A stretch of DNA of 64,000 nucleotides from positions 62,001-126,000 of the forward strand of contig JARGPI010000012.1 in NCBI GenBank assembly GCA_029213005.1, written 5' to 3'. Of this stretch, positions 49,276 through 56,222 are shown piece after piece. Below the pieces are notes generated by a model. The model made no database searches. It had not been told where the DNA came from and saw nothing but the letters and a program-made list of their open reading frames with translations. The position numbers were made by a program, and so were the translations under genes. How positions within the stretch are numbered: position 1 is the first letter of the stretch; the number at the start of each line of letters is the position of its first letter. Source of the stretch: Verrucomicrobiales bacterium. GTDB lineage: Bacteria > Verrucomicrobiota > Verrucomicrobiia > Verrucomicrobiales > DEV007.

Positions 49276-49671
49276 ATGAAGGTCAGTAAAGAAGCCCGGC
49301 GCACCTCACGAAAGCTTTTGGCAGCTTGTATCTCCGACGGAAAAGTCGATTTACAATTGGTTCGCACCATCGTTACCAAGCTGACCGAAGGGCAGTATCG
49401 CGGATACCTCCAGGTGATTCATGCCTTCTGGAGACTCGTTAGACTGGAGGTGGCCAAAAGCCAGGCTCTGGTTGAGAGCGCGGTTGAGCTCGACTCAACA
49501 ATGCAAAACAAGGTGGTTGCCGACCTACAGGCGAAGTATGGAAAACAGGTGGAAGCCACCTTTAAAGTAAATCCCGAGTTGATTGGCGGAATGCGAATCA
49601 AAGTGGGTAGTGATGTTTGGGACGGAAGTGTTAAAAACCGTATCGAGCGTCTCTCAGGTAAATTTTGTTAA
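49276..49671 (+). CDS. atpH: ATP synthase subunit delta (short form)
   Basis: Delta (OSCP) links the b stalk to the top of F1. At 131 residues this is about 45 shorter than the usual ~176. The C-terminal part, with ELIGGMRIKVGSDVWDGSVKNRI (given in pieces: IGGMRIKVGSDVWDGS then VKNRIERL), is the conserved delta end. The N-terminal helical bundle that binds the alpha subunits is reduced to about 75 residues. It lies in the standard position between atpF and atpA. The ATG at 49276 is supported by position, and no upstream in-frame extension is available before the atpF stop. It is probably a lineage trait rather than a broken gene. Confidence 0.88.
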   Translation: MKVSKEARRTSRKLLAACISDGKVDLQLVRTIVTKLTEGQYRGYLQVIHAFWRLVRLEVAKSQALVESAVELDSTMQNKVVADLQAKYGKQVEATFKVNPELIGGMRIKVGSDVWDGSVKNRIERLSGKFC

Positions 49672-49706
49672 CTAACTAAAAGTCGAAGATCAACTGACGA
49701 AAAGTC

Positions 49707-51248
49707 ATGAGTAATATCCTTCAGGAACTGGAATCTGAAATCGCGAGTCTTAAGACCTCCGTGGCAAAATCAAACGTCGGCATCGTCCGGGAAATCGGCG
49801 ATGGCGTTGCCAAAGTTGAGGGCCTTAGCGATGTTATGCTGAACGAGATGGTTGAGTTCCCGGGCGGTCTATACGGTCTGGCACTTAACCTCGAGGAAAC
49901 CGAAGTCGGTTGTATTCTTCTCGGCGACGGACTTCACATCAAAGAAGGTGACGAAGTTCGCTCCACAGGCCGCCTTCTCTCGGTTCCTGTTGGTAAAGGT
50001 CTTCTTGGACGCGTAGTTGATTCACTGGGACAGCCGGTTGACGGAAAAGGCGATGTCGCTTCAACCGAAACTTATCCGGTAGAGAAAATTGCTCCGGGCA
50101 TTATTCCGAGACAGTCTGTTTCCGTTCCGGTTCAAACCGGTATCATGGCGATCGATGCGATGATTCCAATTGGTCGCGGACAGCGTGAGTTGATTATTGG
50201 AGACCGCTCCACTGGTAAAACCACCGTTGCGATCGATACCATCATTTCACAGGCGAAAATCAACAAGGCTCAGAAAGAAGCCGGTAACAAAGATTACAAG
50301 CCAATCTACTCCATTTACGTCGTTATTGGACAGAAACTCGCTAACGTAGCCCGGACTATTGCGACTCTCGAAGCAGCCGGCGCTATGGAATACACCATCG
50401 TTGTGGTGGCTTCCGCATCTGACTCTGCTACTAACCAGTATCTCGCTCCCTACGCCGGCTGTGCCATGGGTGAGTGGTTCATGGATCAGGGAATGGACGC
50501 ACTGATTGTTTATGATGATCTTTCCAAGCACGCGGTTGCTTATCGTCAGGTGTCACTGGTTCTTCGTCGTCCTTCCGGTCGTGAAGCTTATCCCGGTGAC
50601 GTTTTCTATCTTCACAGCCGCCTTCTGGAGCGTTCTGCTCGTTTGAGTGAAGAAAACGGTGGTGGTTCTTTGACCGCGCTGCCCATCATTGAAACTCAGG
50701 CAGGTGACGTTTCCGCTTATATTCCGACCAACGTGATTTCGATCACAGATGGTCAGATCTTCCTCGAAACCGACTTGTTCTATCAGGGTATCCGCCCCGC
50801 GATTTCAGTGGGTCTTTCCGTGAGCCGGGTTGGTTCATCTGCACAGACCAAAGCAATCAAGAAAGTTGCCGGAACCACGAAGCTGGATCTCGCTCAGTAT
50901 CGCGAACTTCAGGCATTTGCCCAGTTTGGTTCCGATCTCGATGAGAAAACCAAGGCTCAGTTGCAGCGTGGTAGCCGGATCGTTGAGCTCTTCAAGCAGA
51001 ACCAATACTCTCCAATCTCAATGGAGGCGGAGGTCGCCATCCTTTTTGCAATGCAGAACGGATACTTCGACGACGTGCCGGTTGATAGCATCAAAGATTG
51101 CCAGGCGAAAATGCAGGAATTCTTTGAGACTAGAAAAGATTCAATTTTGAAAGAAATCCGGGACAAAGGCGCTCTCGATGATGGTTTGGTTGACTCGCTC
51201 AAGCAGGCACTCAAGGATTTCAAAGGTAATTACAAGCCGGTTGCTTAA
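49707..51248 (+). CDS. atpA: ATP synthase F1 subunit alpha
   Basis: A 513-residue alpha subunit, the regulatory nucleotide-binding partner of beta. Walker A is GDRSTGKTT (near residues 171-179), and the arginine finger region SVGLSVSRVGSSAQ is intact. The family segment ALIVYDDLSKHAVAYRQ is complete. The N-terminal helix that contacts delta is present. Codon use in this gene and atpD looks more biased toward a few codons than in the surrounding accessory genes, as expected for a highly expressed gene. Confidence 0.97.
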   Translation: MSNILQELESEIASLKTSVAKSNVGIVREIGDGVAKVEGLSDVMLNEMVEFPGGLYGLALNLEETEVGCILLGDGLHIKEGDEVRSTGRLLSVPVGKGLLGRVVDSLGQPVDGKGDVASTETYPVEKIAPGIIPRQSVSVPVQTGIMAIDAMIPIGRGQRELIIGDRSTGKTTVAIDTIISQAKINKAQKEAGNKDYKPIYSIYVVIGQKLANVARTIATLEAAGAMEYTIVVVASASDSATNQYLAPYAGCAMGEWFMDQGMDALIVYDDLSKHAVAYRQVSLVLRRPSGREAYPGDVFYLHSRLLERSARLSEENGGGSLTALPIIETQAGDVSAYIPTNVISITDGQIFLETDLFYQGIRPAISVGLSVSRVGSSAQTKAIKKVAGTTKLDLAQYRELQAFAQFGSDLDEKTKAQLQRGSRIVELFKQNQYSPISMEAEVAILFAMQNGYFDDVPVDSIKDCQAKMQEFFETRKDSILKEIRDKGALDDGLVDSLKQALKDFKGNYKPVA

Positions 51249-51276
51249 TTGCTGACCACCAATCTATAGATAATCG

Positions 51277-52179
51277 ATGGCAAACCTTCGTGACATTCGC
51301 CGCCGGATCAGTTCGGTAAAGAACACGGCTCAGATAACCAAGGCCATGCAATTGGTCGCTGCGTCTAAAATGAAAAAGGCGCAGGACCAGGCAACAGCCG
51401 GGCGTCCTTACGCGGACTTGATGAACAAGGTCCTCGTGAATCTGAAAGAGCAGTGTGACGAAGATACCCATCCCCTTCTCCAGGAAGGAAAAGGGGACAA
51501 GGATTTGGTTCTTCTGATCACCACAGACAAAGGACTTTGTGCGGGTCTCAATACAAACCTCCTCAAGATTATTCTTACCGACGCGGCCAAGGATGCATCC
51601 TATGTGACCGTCGGTGCCAAGGGGCGTAAAGCAATGGCCCGGGCCGGTAGAGATCTCATGGCGGATTTCACCATTGACGATCCGGTATCCTTTGCCGATT
51701 CCCGCCGTATTTCCCAGTTTATCATCGACCAGTTCCTCTCCGGGGAAATCCGGTCGGTAAAAGTAGGCTTCTCCAACTTCGTCAATACGATGACTCAGGA
51801 GCCAATGTTTGAAACGCTGCTTCCGATCAGAGCTATTGATCTGGGCCGCGACAAAGATTTTGTTGGAATGGGCGGAAACAGCAAGCCTGTTGAAGTTGTC
51901 CATGGAGATCTCGGCAATTACGGGGGCTATATTTTTGAGCCCAGCGCTTCTCACGTTTTGGACACCATTGTTCCGCAATATGTGGACTACCAGGTTTATC
52001 AAATGATTCTGGAGTCGCGGGCATCTGAGCACAGTGCTCGGATGGTAGCAATGAAAGGCGCCACAGATAATGCCAACCAGATGGTCAAAGACTTGACCCT
52101 TCAGTATAACAAAGCCCGTCAGGCTGCGATCACTGCTGAGCTGCTCGAGATCACGACGGCCATGAAGGCGCTTGAGTAA
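51277..52179 (+). CDS. atpG: ATP synthase F1 subunit gamma
   Basis: A 300-residue central rotor subunit. The N-terminal coiled-coil helix (MANLRDIRRRISSVKNTAQ) and C-terminal helix (RMVAMKGATDNANQM) form the rotating shaft, and both family signatures are intact. The middle Rossmann-like domain has DKGLCAGLN. The length is slightly above E. coli gamma (287 aa), with extra residues around 195-215 (DLGRDKDFVGMGG). It lies between atpA and atpD with short gaps of 28 and 69 bp. Confidence 0.95.
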   Translation: MANLRDIRRRISSVKNTAQITKAMQLVAASKMKKAQDQATAGRPYADLMNKVLVNLKEQCDEDTHPLLQEGKGDKDLVLLITTDKGLCAGLNTNLLKIILTDAAKDASYVTVGAKGRKAMARAGRDLMADFTIDDPVSFADSRRISQFIIDQFLSGEIRSVKVGFSNFVNTMTQEPMFETLLPIRAIDLGRDKDFVGMGGNSKPVEVVHGDLGNYGGYIFEPSASHVLDTIVPQYVDYQVYQMILESRASEHSARMVAMKGATDNANQMVKDLTLQYNKARQAAITAELLEITTAMKALE

Positions 52180-52248
52180 TCCATTCCCGAATCTGAAAAC
52201 AATTTAAACATAGCTGAACCCAAATTCTTTAATTAGGAGAAAAAATAG

Positions 52249-53667
52249 ATGAGCAACGAAGGTACCATCGTTCAAGTTATCGGACCCGTTATTGATGCGG
52301 ACTTTTCCGGTGCTAGCAAACTGCCCGAAATTTATAATGCACTTGAAGTGACTTATGATGTCAGTGGCGTCGCAACCAAACTGACTCTTGAAGTCCAGTC
52401 CCACCTTGGAGACGGCTGGGTTCGCGCAGTTGCTATGTCTTCTACCGAAGGGTTGAAACGCCAGATCAAAGTGATCGATACCGGAGCACCGATTTCCGTT
52501 CCTGTAGGCGAGTGTGTTCTAGGAAGAATTTTCAATGTCACCGGAGACGCCGTGGATAACAAAGGACCCGTTAACGCAACGAAGCGTTACCCGATCCACC
52601 GTCCAGCGCCTTCACTGGTTGACCAGTCCACCTCAGCCGAGATTCTTGAAACCGGAATCAAAGTGATCGACTTGATCTGCCCCTTCACTAAGGGTGGTAA
52701 AGTTGGAGCGTTTGGTGGTGCGGGTGTTGGTAAGACCGTTATCATCATGGAGTTGATTAACAACATTGCGCGTGAGCACGGTGGTTACTCACTCTTCGCC
52801 GGTGTTGGAGAACGTACTCGTGAAGGTAACGACCTTTACTGGGAAATGAGCGACGCGAAAGTTATCAATCAGGATGACCTTTCGAAGTCAAAAGTGGCTC
52901 TCGTATACGGACAGATGAACGAGCCTCCGGGCGCTCGTCTCCGGGTTGCGCTTTCAGCACTTGCGATGGCGGAATATTTCCGTGATGAAAAGAATCAGGA
53001 CGTTCTTCTTTTCGTTGATAACGTTTTCCGTTTCTCACAAGCGGGTGCTGAGGTATCGGCGCTTCTCGGAAGAACACCTTCTGCGGTGGGTTACCAGCCA
53101 ACTCTGGCATCTGAAATGGCCCAGCTCCAGGAGCGAATCACTTCGACCAAGAGCGGATCGATCACATCCTTCCAGGCGGTTTACGTTCCTGCGGATGACT
53201 TGACTGACCCAGCGCCGGCTAACACTTTCGCTCACCTTGACTCAACCGTCGTTCTTGAGCGTTCCCTTGCTGAGCTTGGTATCTACCCTGCGGTTGATCC
53301 TCTTGCATCAGTTTCAAATGCACTCGCACCTGACGTTGTTGGCGAAGAGCACTATGAAGTGGCCCGTGGCGTTCAGAACGTGCTGCAGCGTTACAAAGAT
53401 TTGCAGGACATTATCGCGATTCTCGGTATGGACGAATTGAGTGAGGAAGACAAACTGACCGTTTTCCGTGCTCGTAAGATCCAGAAGTTCCTCAGCCAGC
53501 CTTTCCACGTTGGTGAAGTCTTCACCGGTATCCCGGGTGTCTACGTTCCGGTAACGGAAACCGTTAAAGGATTCAAAGAAATCCTCGACGGCAAGCACGA
53601 CGCTATTGCGGAGAACGACTTCTACATGAAGGGCGGAATTGACGCCGTTCTTGCAACTAACTCATAA
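52249..53667 (+). CDS. atpD: ATP synthase F1 subunit beta
   Basis: The 472-residue catalytic subunit. Walker A is GGAGVGKTVI (near residues 158-167), the catalytic Glu is in GVGERTREGND, and the DELSEEDK segment that touches gamma is present. An AGGAG ribosome site (52234-52238) precedes the ATG by 10 bp. The sequence is canonical throughout, with no insertion. The gene order alpha-gamma-beta-epsilon is standard. Confidence 0.98.
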   Translation: MSNEGTIVQVIGPVIDADFSGASKLPEIYNALEVTYDVSGVATKLTLEVQSHLGDGWVRAVAMSSTEGLKRQIKVIDTGAPISVPVGECVLGRIFNVTGDAVDNKGPVNATKRYPIHRPAPSLVDQSTSAEILETGIKVIDLICPFTKGGKVGAFGGAGVGKTVIIMELINNIAREHGGYSLFAGVGERTREGNDLYWEMSDAKVINQDDLSKSKVALVYGQMNEPPGARLRVALSALAMAEYFRDEKNQDVLLFVDNVFRFSQAGAEVSALLGRTPSAVGYQPTLASEMAQLQERITSTKSGSITSFQAVYVPADDLTDPAPANTFAHLDSTVVLERSLAELGIYPAVDPLASVSNALAPDVVGEEHYEVARGVQNVLQRYKDLQDIIAILGMDELSEEDKLTVFRARKIQKFLSQPFHVGEVFTGIPGVYVPVTETVKGFKEILDGKHDAIAENDFYMKGGIDAVLATNS

Positions 53668-53700
53668 TCTAAATTTATTTAACTCAACTGGTAACTCAGG

Positions 53701-54102
53701 ATGTATCTCGATGTCGTAACTCCGGAAGCAAAAACGTTCTCTGACGAGATCGATAGCGTGGTATTGCCTGGTAGCGAAGGGGATCTGGGAATTTTAAGAG
53801 CCCACGCCCCTCTGGTTACCACCCTTCAGCCGGGAGAACTCAGATACGTAAAAGACGGATCTGAGCATTCTCTGGCGGTAGGAAATGGTATTGTCGAAAT
53901 CTCCAATGACTATGTGTCGGTCCTTACGGACATGGCAATTGATCAGGACGATATCGACGCTACGGCTGTTGAAGCGGCTTTGGAAAGAGCTAGAAAGGAA
54001 CTTTCCGATACCGATATCACAGAAGACGCCGAAGAGATCCAAAAGGCCATCATGCAATCAATCGCGATTCTTGAGGTCCATCGTCGTCGTAAAGGACACT
54101 AA
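53701..54102 (+). CDS. atpC: ATP synthase F1 subunit epsilon
   Basis: The 133-residue epsilon subunit. The N-terminal beta-sandwich (MYLDVVTPEAKTFSDEID, LPGSEGDLGILRAHAPLVT) is canonical. The C-terminal helical pair (about 90-133) is present, so it could inhibit ATP hydrolysis in the extended state. It closes the atp operon. A paired repeat and a strong GC hairpin follow within 120 bp and probably mark the end of the transcript. Confidence 0.95.
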   Translation: MYLDVVTPEAKTFSDEIDSVVLPGSEGDLGILRAHAPLVTTLQPGELRYVKDGSEHSLAVGNGIVEISNDYVSVLTDMAIDQDDIDATAVEAALERARKELSDTDITEDAEEIQKAIMQSIAILEVHRRRKGH

Positions 54103-54123
54103 GCTCCCTCGCGAAGCACAAAC

Positions 54124-54160
54124 GGTACCCTGTACAGTCCAGAATTGTACCCTGTACAGT
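54124..54160. repeat. Paired 15-bp element, locus 5, after atpC
   Basis: Units GGTACCCTGTACAGT (54124-54138) and TGTACCCTGTACAGT (54146-54160) are direct, in the CCT orientation, with a 7-bp spacer and 22 bp start to start. This is the only intergenic copy not between convergent genes; it follows the atp operon. Confidence 0.88.
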
Positions 54161-54191
54161 TTTACCGAGAACCGCGCCCTCATCGCGGCTA

Positions 54192-54223
54192 GGCAGTGGC
54201 GGCTTCCAGCCGCCACATCTGCC
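54192..54223. terminator. GC-rich hairpin after the atp operon
   Basis: GTGGCGGCT (54196-54204) pairs perfectly with AGCCGCCAC (54208-54216) through a 3-nt loop. An outer GGCAG/CTGCC (54192-54196, 54219-54223) can extend or compete with it. The following bases are only moderately T-rich, so termination is likely but not classical. It may also be a second repeat type. Confidence 0.45.
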
Positions 54224-54332
54224 ACATTCTTTCTGCCCCACCTCCCGCGCCTCACGAAATCTTTTCGGTTTCATTAGAGAAAATTTAACTTTTCTTAACA
54301 AACGGTCCGTAAATGTCCCACCCCCGGAGCTA

Positions 54333-54776
54333 ATGTGTTCTCAGATGAATGCTACAGCTACCAACATTACCATTACCGCCCTCGATTTTGACCTCGTCTC
54401 AAAATTCCCCACTCACCGGAGCCGCAGAAAGCCTACTCCAGTCATTACCCGGATCGGCGCGGAAGAGGAACTGTCCCGTCTGATTTTACAGGACGGACGC
54501 GGAAAACCGCTTCTCAAGTTCTGTCACGAAATCGGTTCGGTTTTGATCCGCAACTACCTGGCCTCCGATTGCACCGAGTCACTGCGCCGCAATGTTTGCG
54601 CCAACCTCGTCGAAACGCTCGCCTGCACGGAACAGGAAGCTCACTGCCTGCTCAACCTCTCTCTGGAGTTGATCTATGTGAAGGTTCACAAAACCTATCG
54701 TCACGCCAATGTGAACCTGAATTACCTTATCAGTATGGCCACTAACGCGCTTTGCAGTGAGGCTCCAGCGGCTTGA
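54333..54776 (+). CDS. Small protein of unknown function, tandem paralogue 1
   Basis: A 147-residue protein, not recognised. Its C-terminal ~95 residues share a pattern with the next two genes: a D-G-R-G-x-x-L-x-K-F-C-x-E block, x-L-I-R-x-Y, then LACTEQEAHCLLNLSLELI and a Tyr/Arg-rich segment with NLNYLISMAT. This predicts an all-helical domain of about 90 residues. The N-terminal 50 residues are polar and not conserved. This copy is the most divergent of the three. The start at 54333 overlaps the stop of a tiny upstream frame (54313, MSHPRS) in a TAATG; an alternative ATG is at 54345. No signal peptide is present. Confidence 0.6.
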   Translation: MCSQMNATATNITITALDFDLVSKFPTHRSRRKPTPVITRIGAEEELSRLILQDGRGKPLLKFCHEIGSVLIRNYLASDCTESLRRNVCANLVETLACTEQEAHCLLNLSLELIYVKVHKTYRHANVNLNYLISMATNALCSEAPAA

Positions 54777-54920
54777 TTTGCGATTCCCCCATCGCATTGA
54801 TCCCGCCCCTTAAATTTTCACTGAAAATCCCCCTAAAACCCTTTTACCCTTCGTCTTAAAGAACAGTAAATCGGGATAGCTCTGAAAAAAAAATCATTTT
54901 TCTACAGGAGTGTCCCCTCG

Positions 54921-55385
54921 ATGTCCCACCCCATTGATTATACTGTTCTCAAGATGAAAAATAATTCCTCTCCACCCGTTTCCGAGACTCCCCGGTCTGA
55001 TGAACCCTACCGGCCGACGTGTGATCATGTGTCAGTTGGGAACCCTTCTAACAGTGACTCTTCAAACCGCGCAGAAACGGATCTGGCCGACCGGATTTTC
55101 CGGGAGGGAAACGGAAGAGGACTCATCAAATTCTGTCAGGAACTTTCCGGCGTTCTGATCCGGCGCTACATGGTGGATTCGGATGTGGCAGTGCTCCGGG
55201 CAAAAGTCTGCGCCAGCCTGGTGACCACACTGGGTTGCTCAAAACAGCAGGCCGATTGTCTGGTCGATTTGTCGCTGGAACTGATTCATGCCCGTCTCCA
55301 CGGTAAATATCGCCGTTCCAACATCGAACTCAGCTACCTGATCGCCACCGCTACCGGAGCGGTCAAGGATGTGGCGGCTAACTAA
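54921..55385 (+). CDS. Small protein of unknown function, tandem paralogue 2
   Basis: A 154-residue protein of the same family. The conserved part (about 60-150) reads FREGNGRGLIKFCQEL, LIRRYMVDSD, VTTLGCSKQQADCLVDLS, then YRRSNIELSYLIATATGAV. The match to paralogue 3 is close, much closer than to paralogue 1. It is probably cytoplasmic and all-helical. The N-terminal ~58 residues are Ser/Pro/Asn-rich, polar and likely disordered. A CAGGAG ribosome site precedes the ATG. A well-formed T-run terminator at 55483 follows, so it can be expressed alone. Confidence 0.65.
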   Translation: MSHPIDYTVLKMKNNSSPPVSETPRSDEPYRPTCDHVSVGNPSNSDSSNRAETDLADRIFREGNGRGLIKFCQELSGVLIRRYMVDSDVAVLRAKVCASLVTTLGCSKQQADCLVDLSLELIHARLHGKYRRSNIELSYLIATATGAVKDVAAN

Positions 55386-55482
55386 AATTTTATACACAAA
55401 CAACCCAAAGACGGCCCGCAGCGTCTTTACCCCGAACTGAGAAACTGTCTTCAAACCAATCTCGAATCGTAAGCAACAGGAA

Positions 55483-55511
55483 GGGCATCGGCGAAAGTCG
55501 ATGCCCTTTTT
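55483..55511 (+). terminator. Intrinsic terminator after paralogue 2
   Basis: GGGCATCG(GC) and (GT)CGATGCCC (55483-55506) form an 8-bp perfect stem with a GAAA-type loop region, followed by five Ts. This is a classical intrinsic terminator. Confidence 0.85.
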
Positions 55512-55673
55512 CGTCCAGCGATTGGTTCCGCCCGGTGCCTATAGCGAATAAAAAATCAGTTTTTCTGAATGATCAACTAATAATAGTCGTCTCTCCATCG
55601 TAAAAAATAAAGAATCCTTAAGGGAGTAGCTTTTGGGAGCTAACGGGGATTTTTACACTCAACCTATCTAACA

Positions 55674-56102
55674 ATGACACCACAAAACGCAACGTCCCTC
55701 AACCAGGATCCTGTTTCAGGCAAACCAGTTGATCACATCATGATCCGCCAGCAGCATCAGAGCAGCACCAATCGACGCAGACCAACGGCGGAAGAAGATC
55801 TGACAAACCGGATCTTCCGGGAAGGGAACGGACGGGGCCTCATCAAATTTTGCCGGGAGTTGTCTGTGATTTTGATTCGCCAGTATTCAGTAGAGGACGA
55901 CGCTACCGAATTGCGCGCCAAACTGCGCTCCAGTCTGATGTCGACCCTTGGTTGCTCCGAAAAACAGGCTCTCAGCTTGGTCGAGCTTTCGCTTGAACTC
56001 ATTCACGCTAAAGTTCATGGCGCTTATCGCCGGACTAACGTGGAACTCAGTTACCTCATCGCAATGGCGACGGGAGCGGTGACCGATGTCAGCTCCAACT
56101 GA
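55674..56102 (+). CDS. Small protein of unknown function, tandem paralogue 3
   Basis: A 142-residue member of the same family. It shares FREGNGRGLIKFC, LIRQYSVEDD, STLGCSEKQALSLVELS, ELIHAKVHGAYRRTN and ELSYLIAMATGAV with paralogue 2. The N-terminal ~45 residues are unrelated and polar, like the other two copies. Conserved charged positions (R, K, E in the REGNGRG-x-x-K-F-C block) look functional. Its own intrinsic terminator follows at 56138. Possible ribosome site GGGAG is at about 55655-55659, further than ideal from the ATG. Confidence 0.65.
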   Translation: MTPQNATSLNQDPVSGKPVDHIMIRQQHQSSTNRRRPTAEEDLTNRIFREGNGRGLIKFCRELSVILIRQYSVEDDATELRAKLRSSLMSTLGCSEKQALSLVELSLELIHAKVHGAYRRTNVELSYLIAMATGAVTDVSSN

Positions 56103-56137
56103 TCCATTAAAATTTTCCGTAGTAGTAAGTAGTAGAG

Positions 56138-56169
56138 AAAGGGCGCTGATGGGAATCGGCGCCCTTTTT
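56138..56169 (+). terminator. Intrinsic terminator after paralogue 3
   Basis: AAAGGGCGC (56138-56146) pairs with GCGCCCTTT (56159-56167), then further Ts follow. The 12-nt loop leaves a stable 9-bp stem. Same design as the terminator after paralogue 2. Confidence 0.8.
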
Positions 56170-56222
56170 CTGTTTCGGTTTTTTATCGCCAATCGTGAGC
56201 TACACTTTTAGGATTATCTTTT

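Noticed and set aside
51220..52032. 270-codon minus-strand frame opposite atpG
   Set aside because: The plus strand is a canonical gamma subunit in a standard operon; the opposite frame is a shadow.
2189..54160. Reading the TGTACAGGGTACA pairs as CRISPR repeats or phage att sites
   Set aside because: They occur as isolated pairs far apart, with 7-9 bp between units instead of spacers, and no cas or integrase genes are present.
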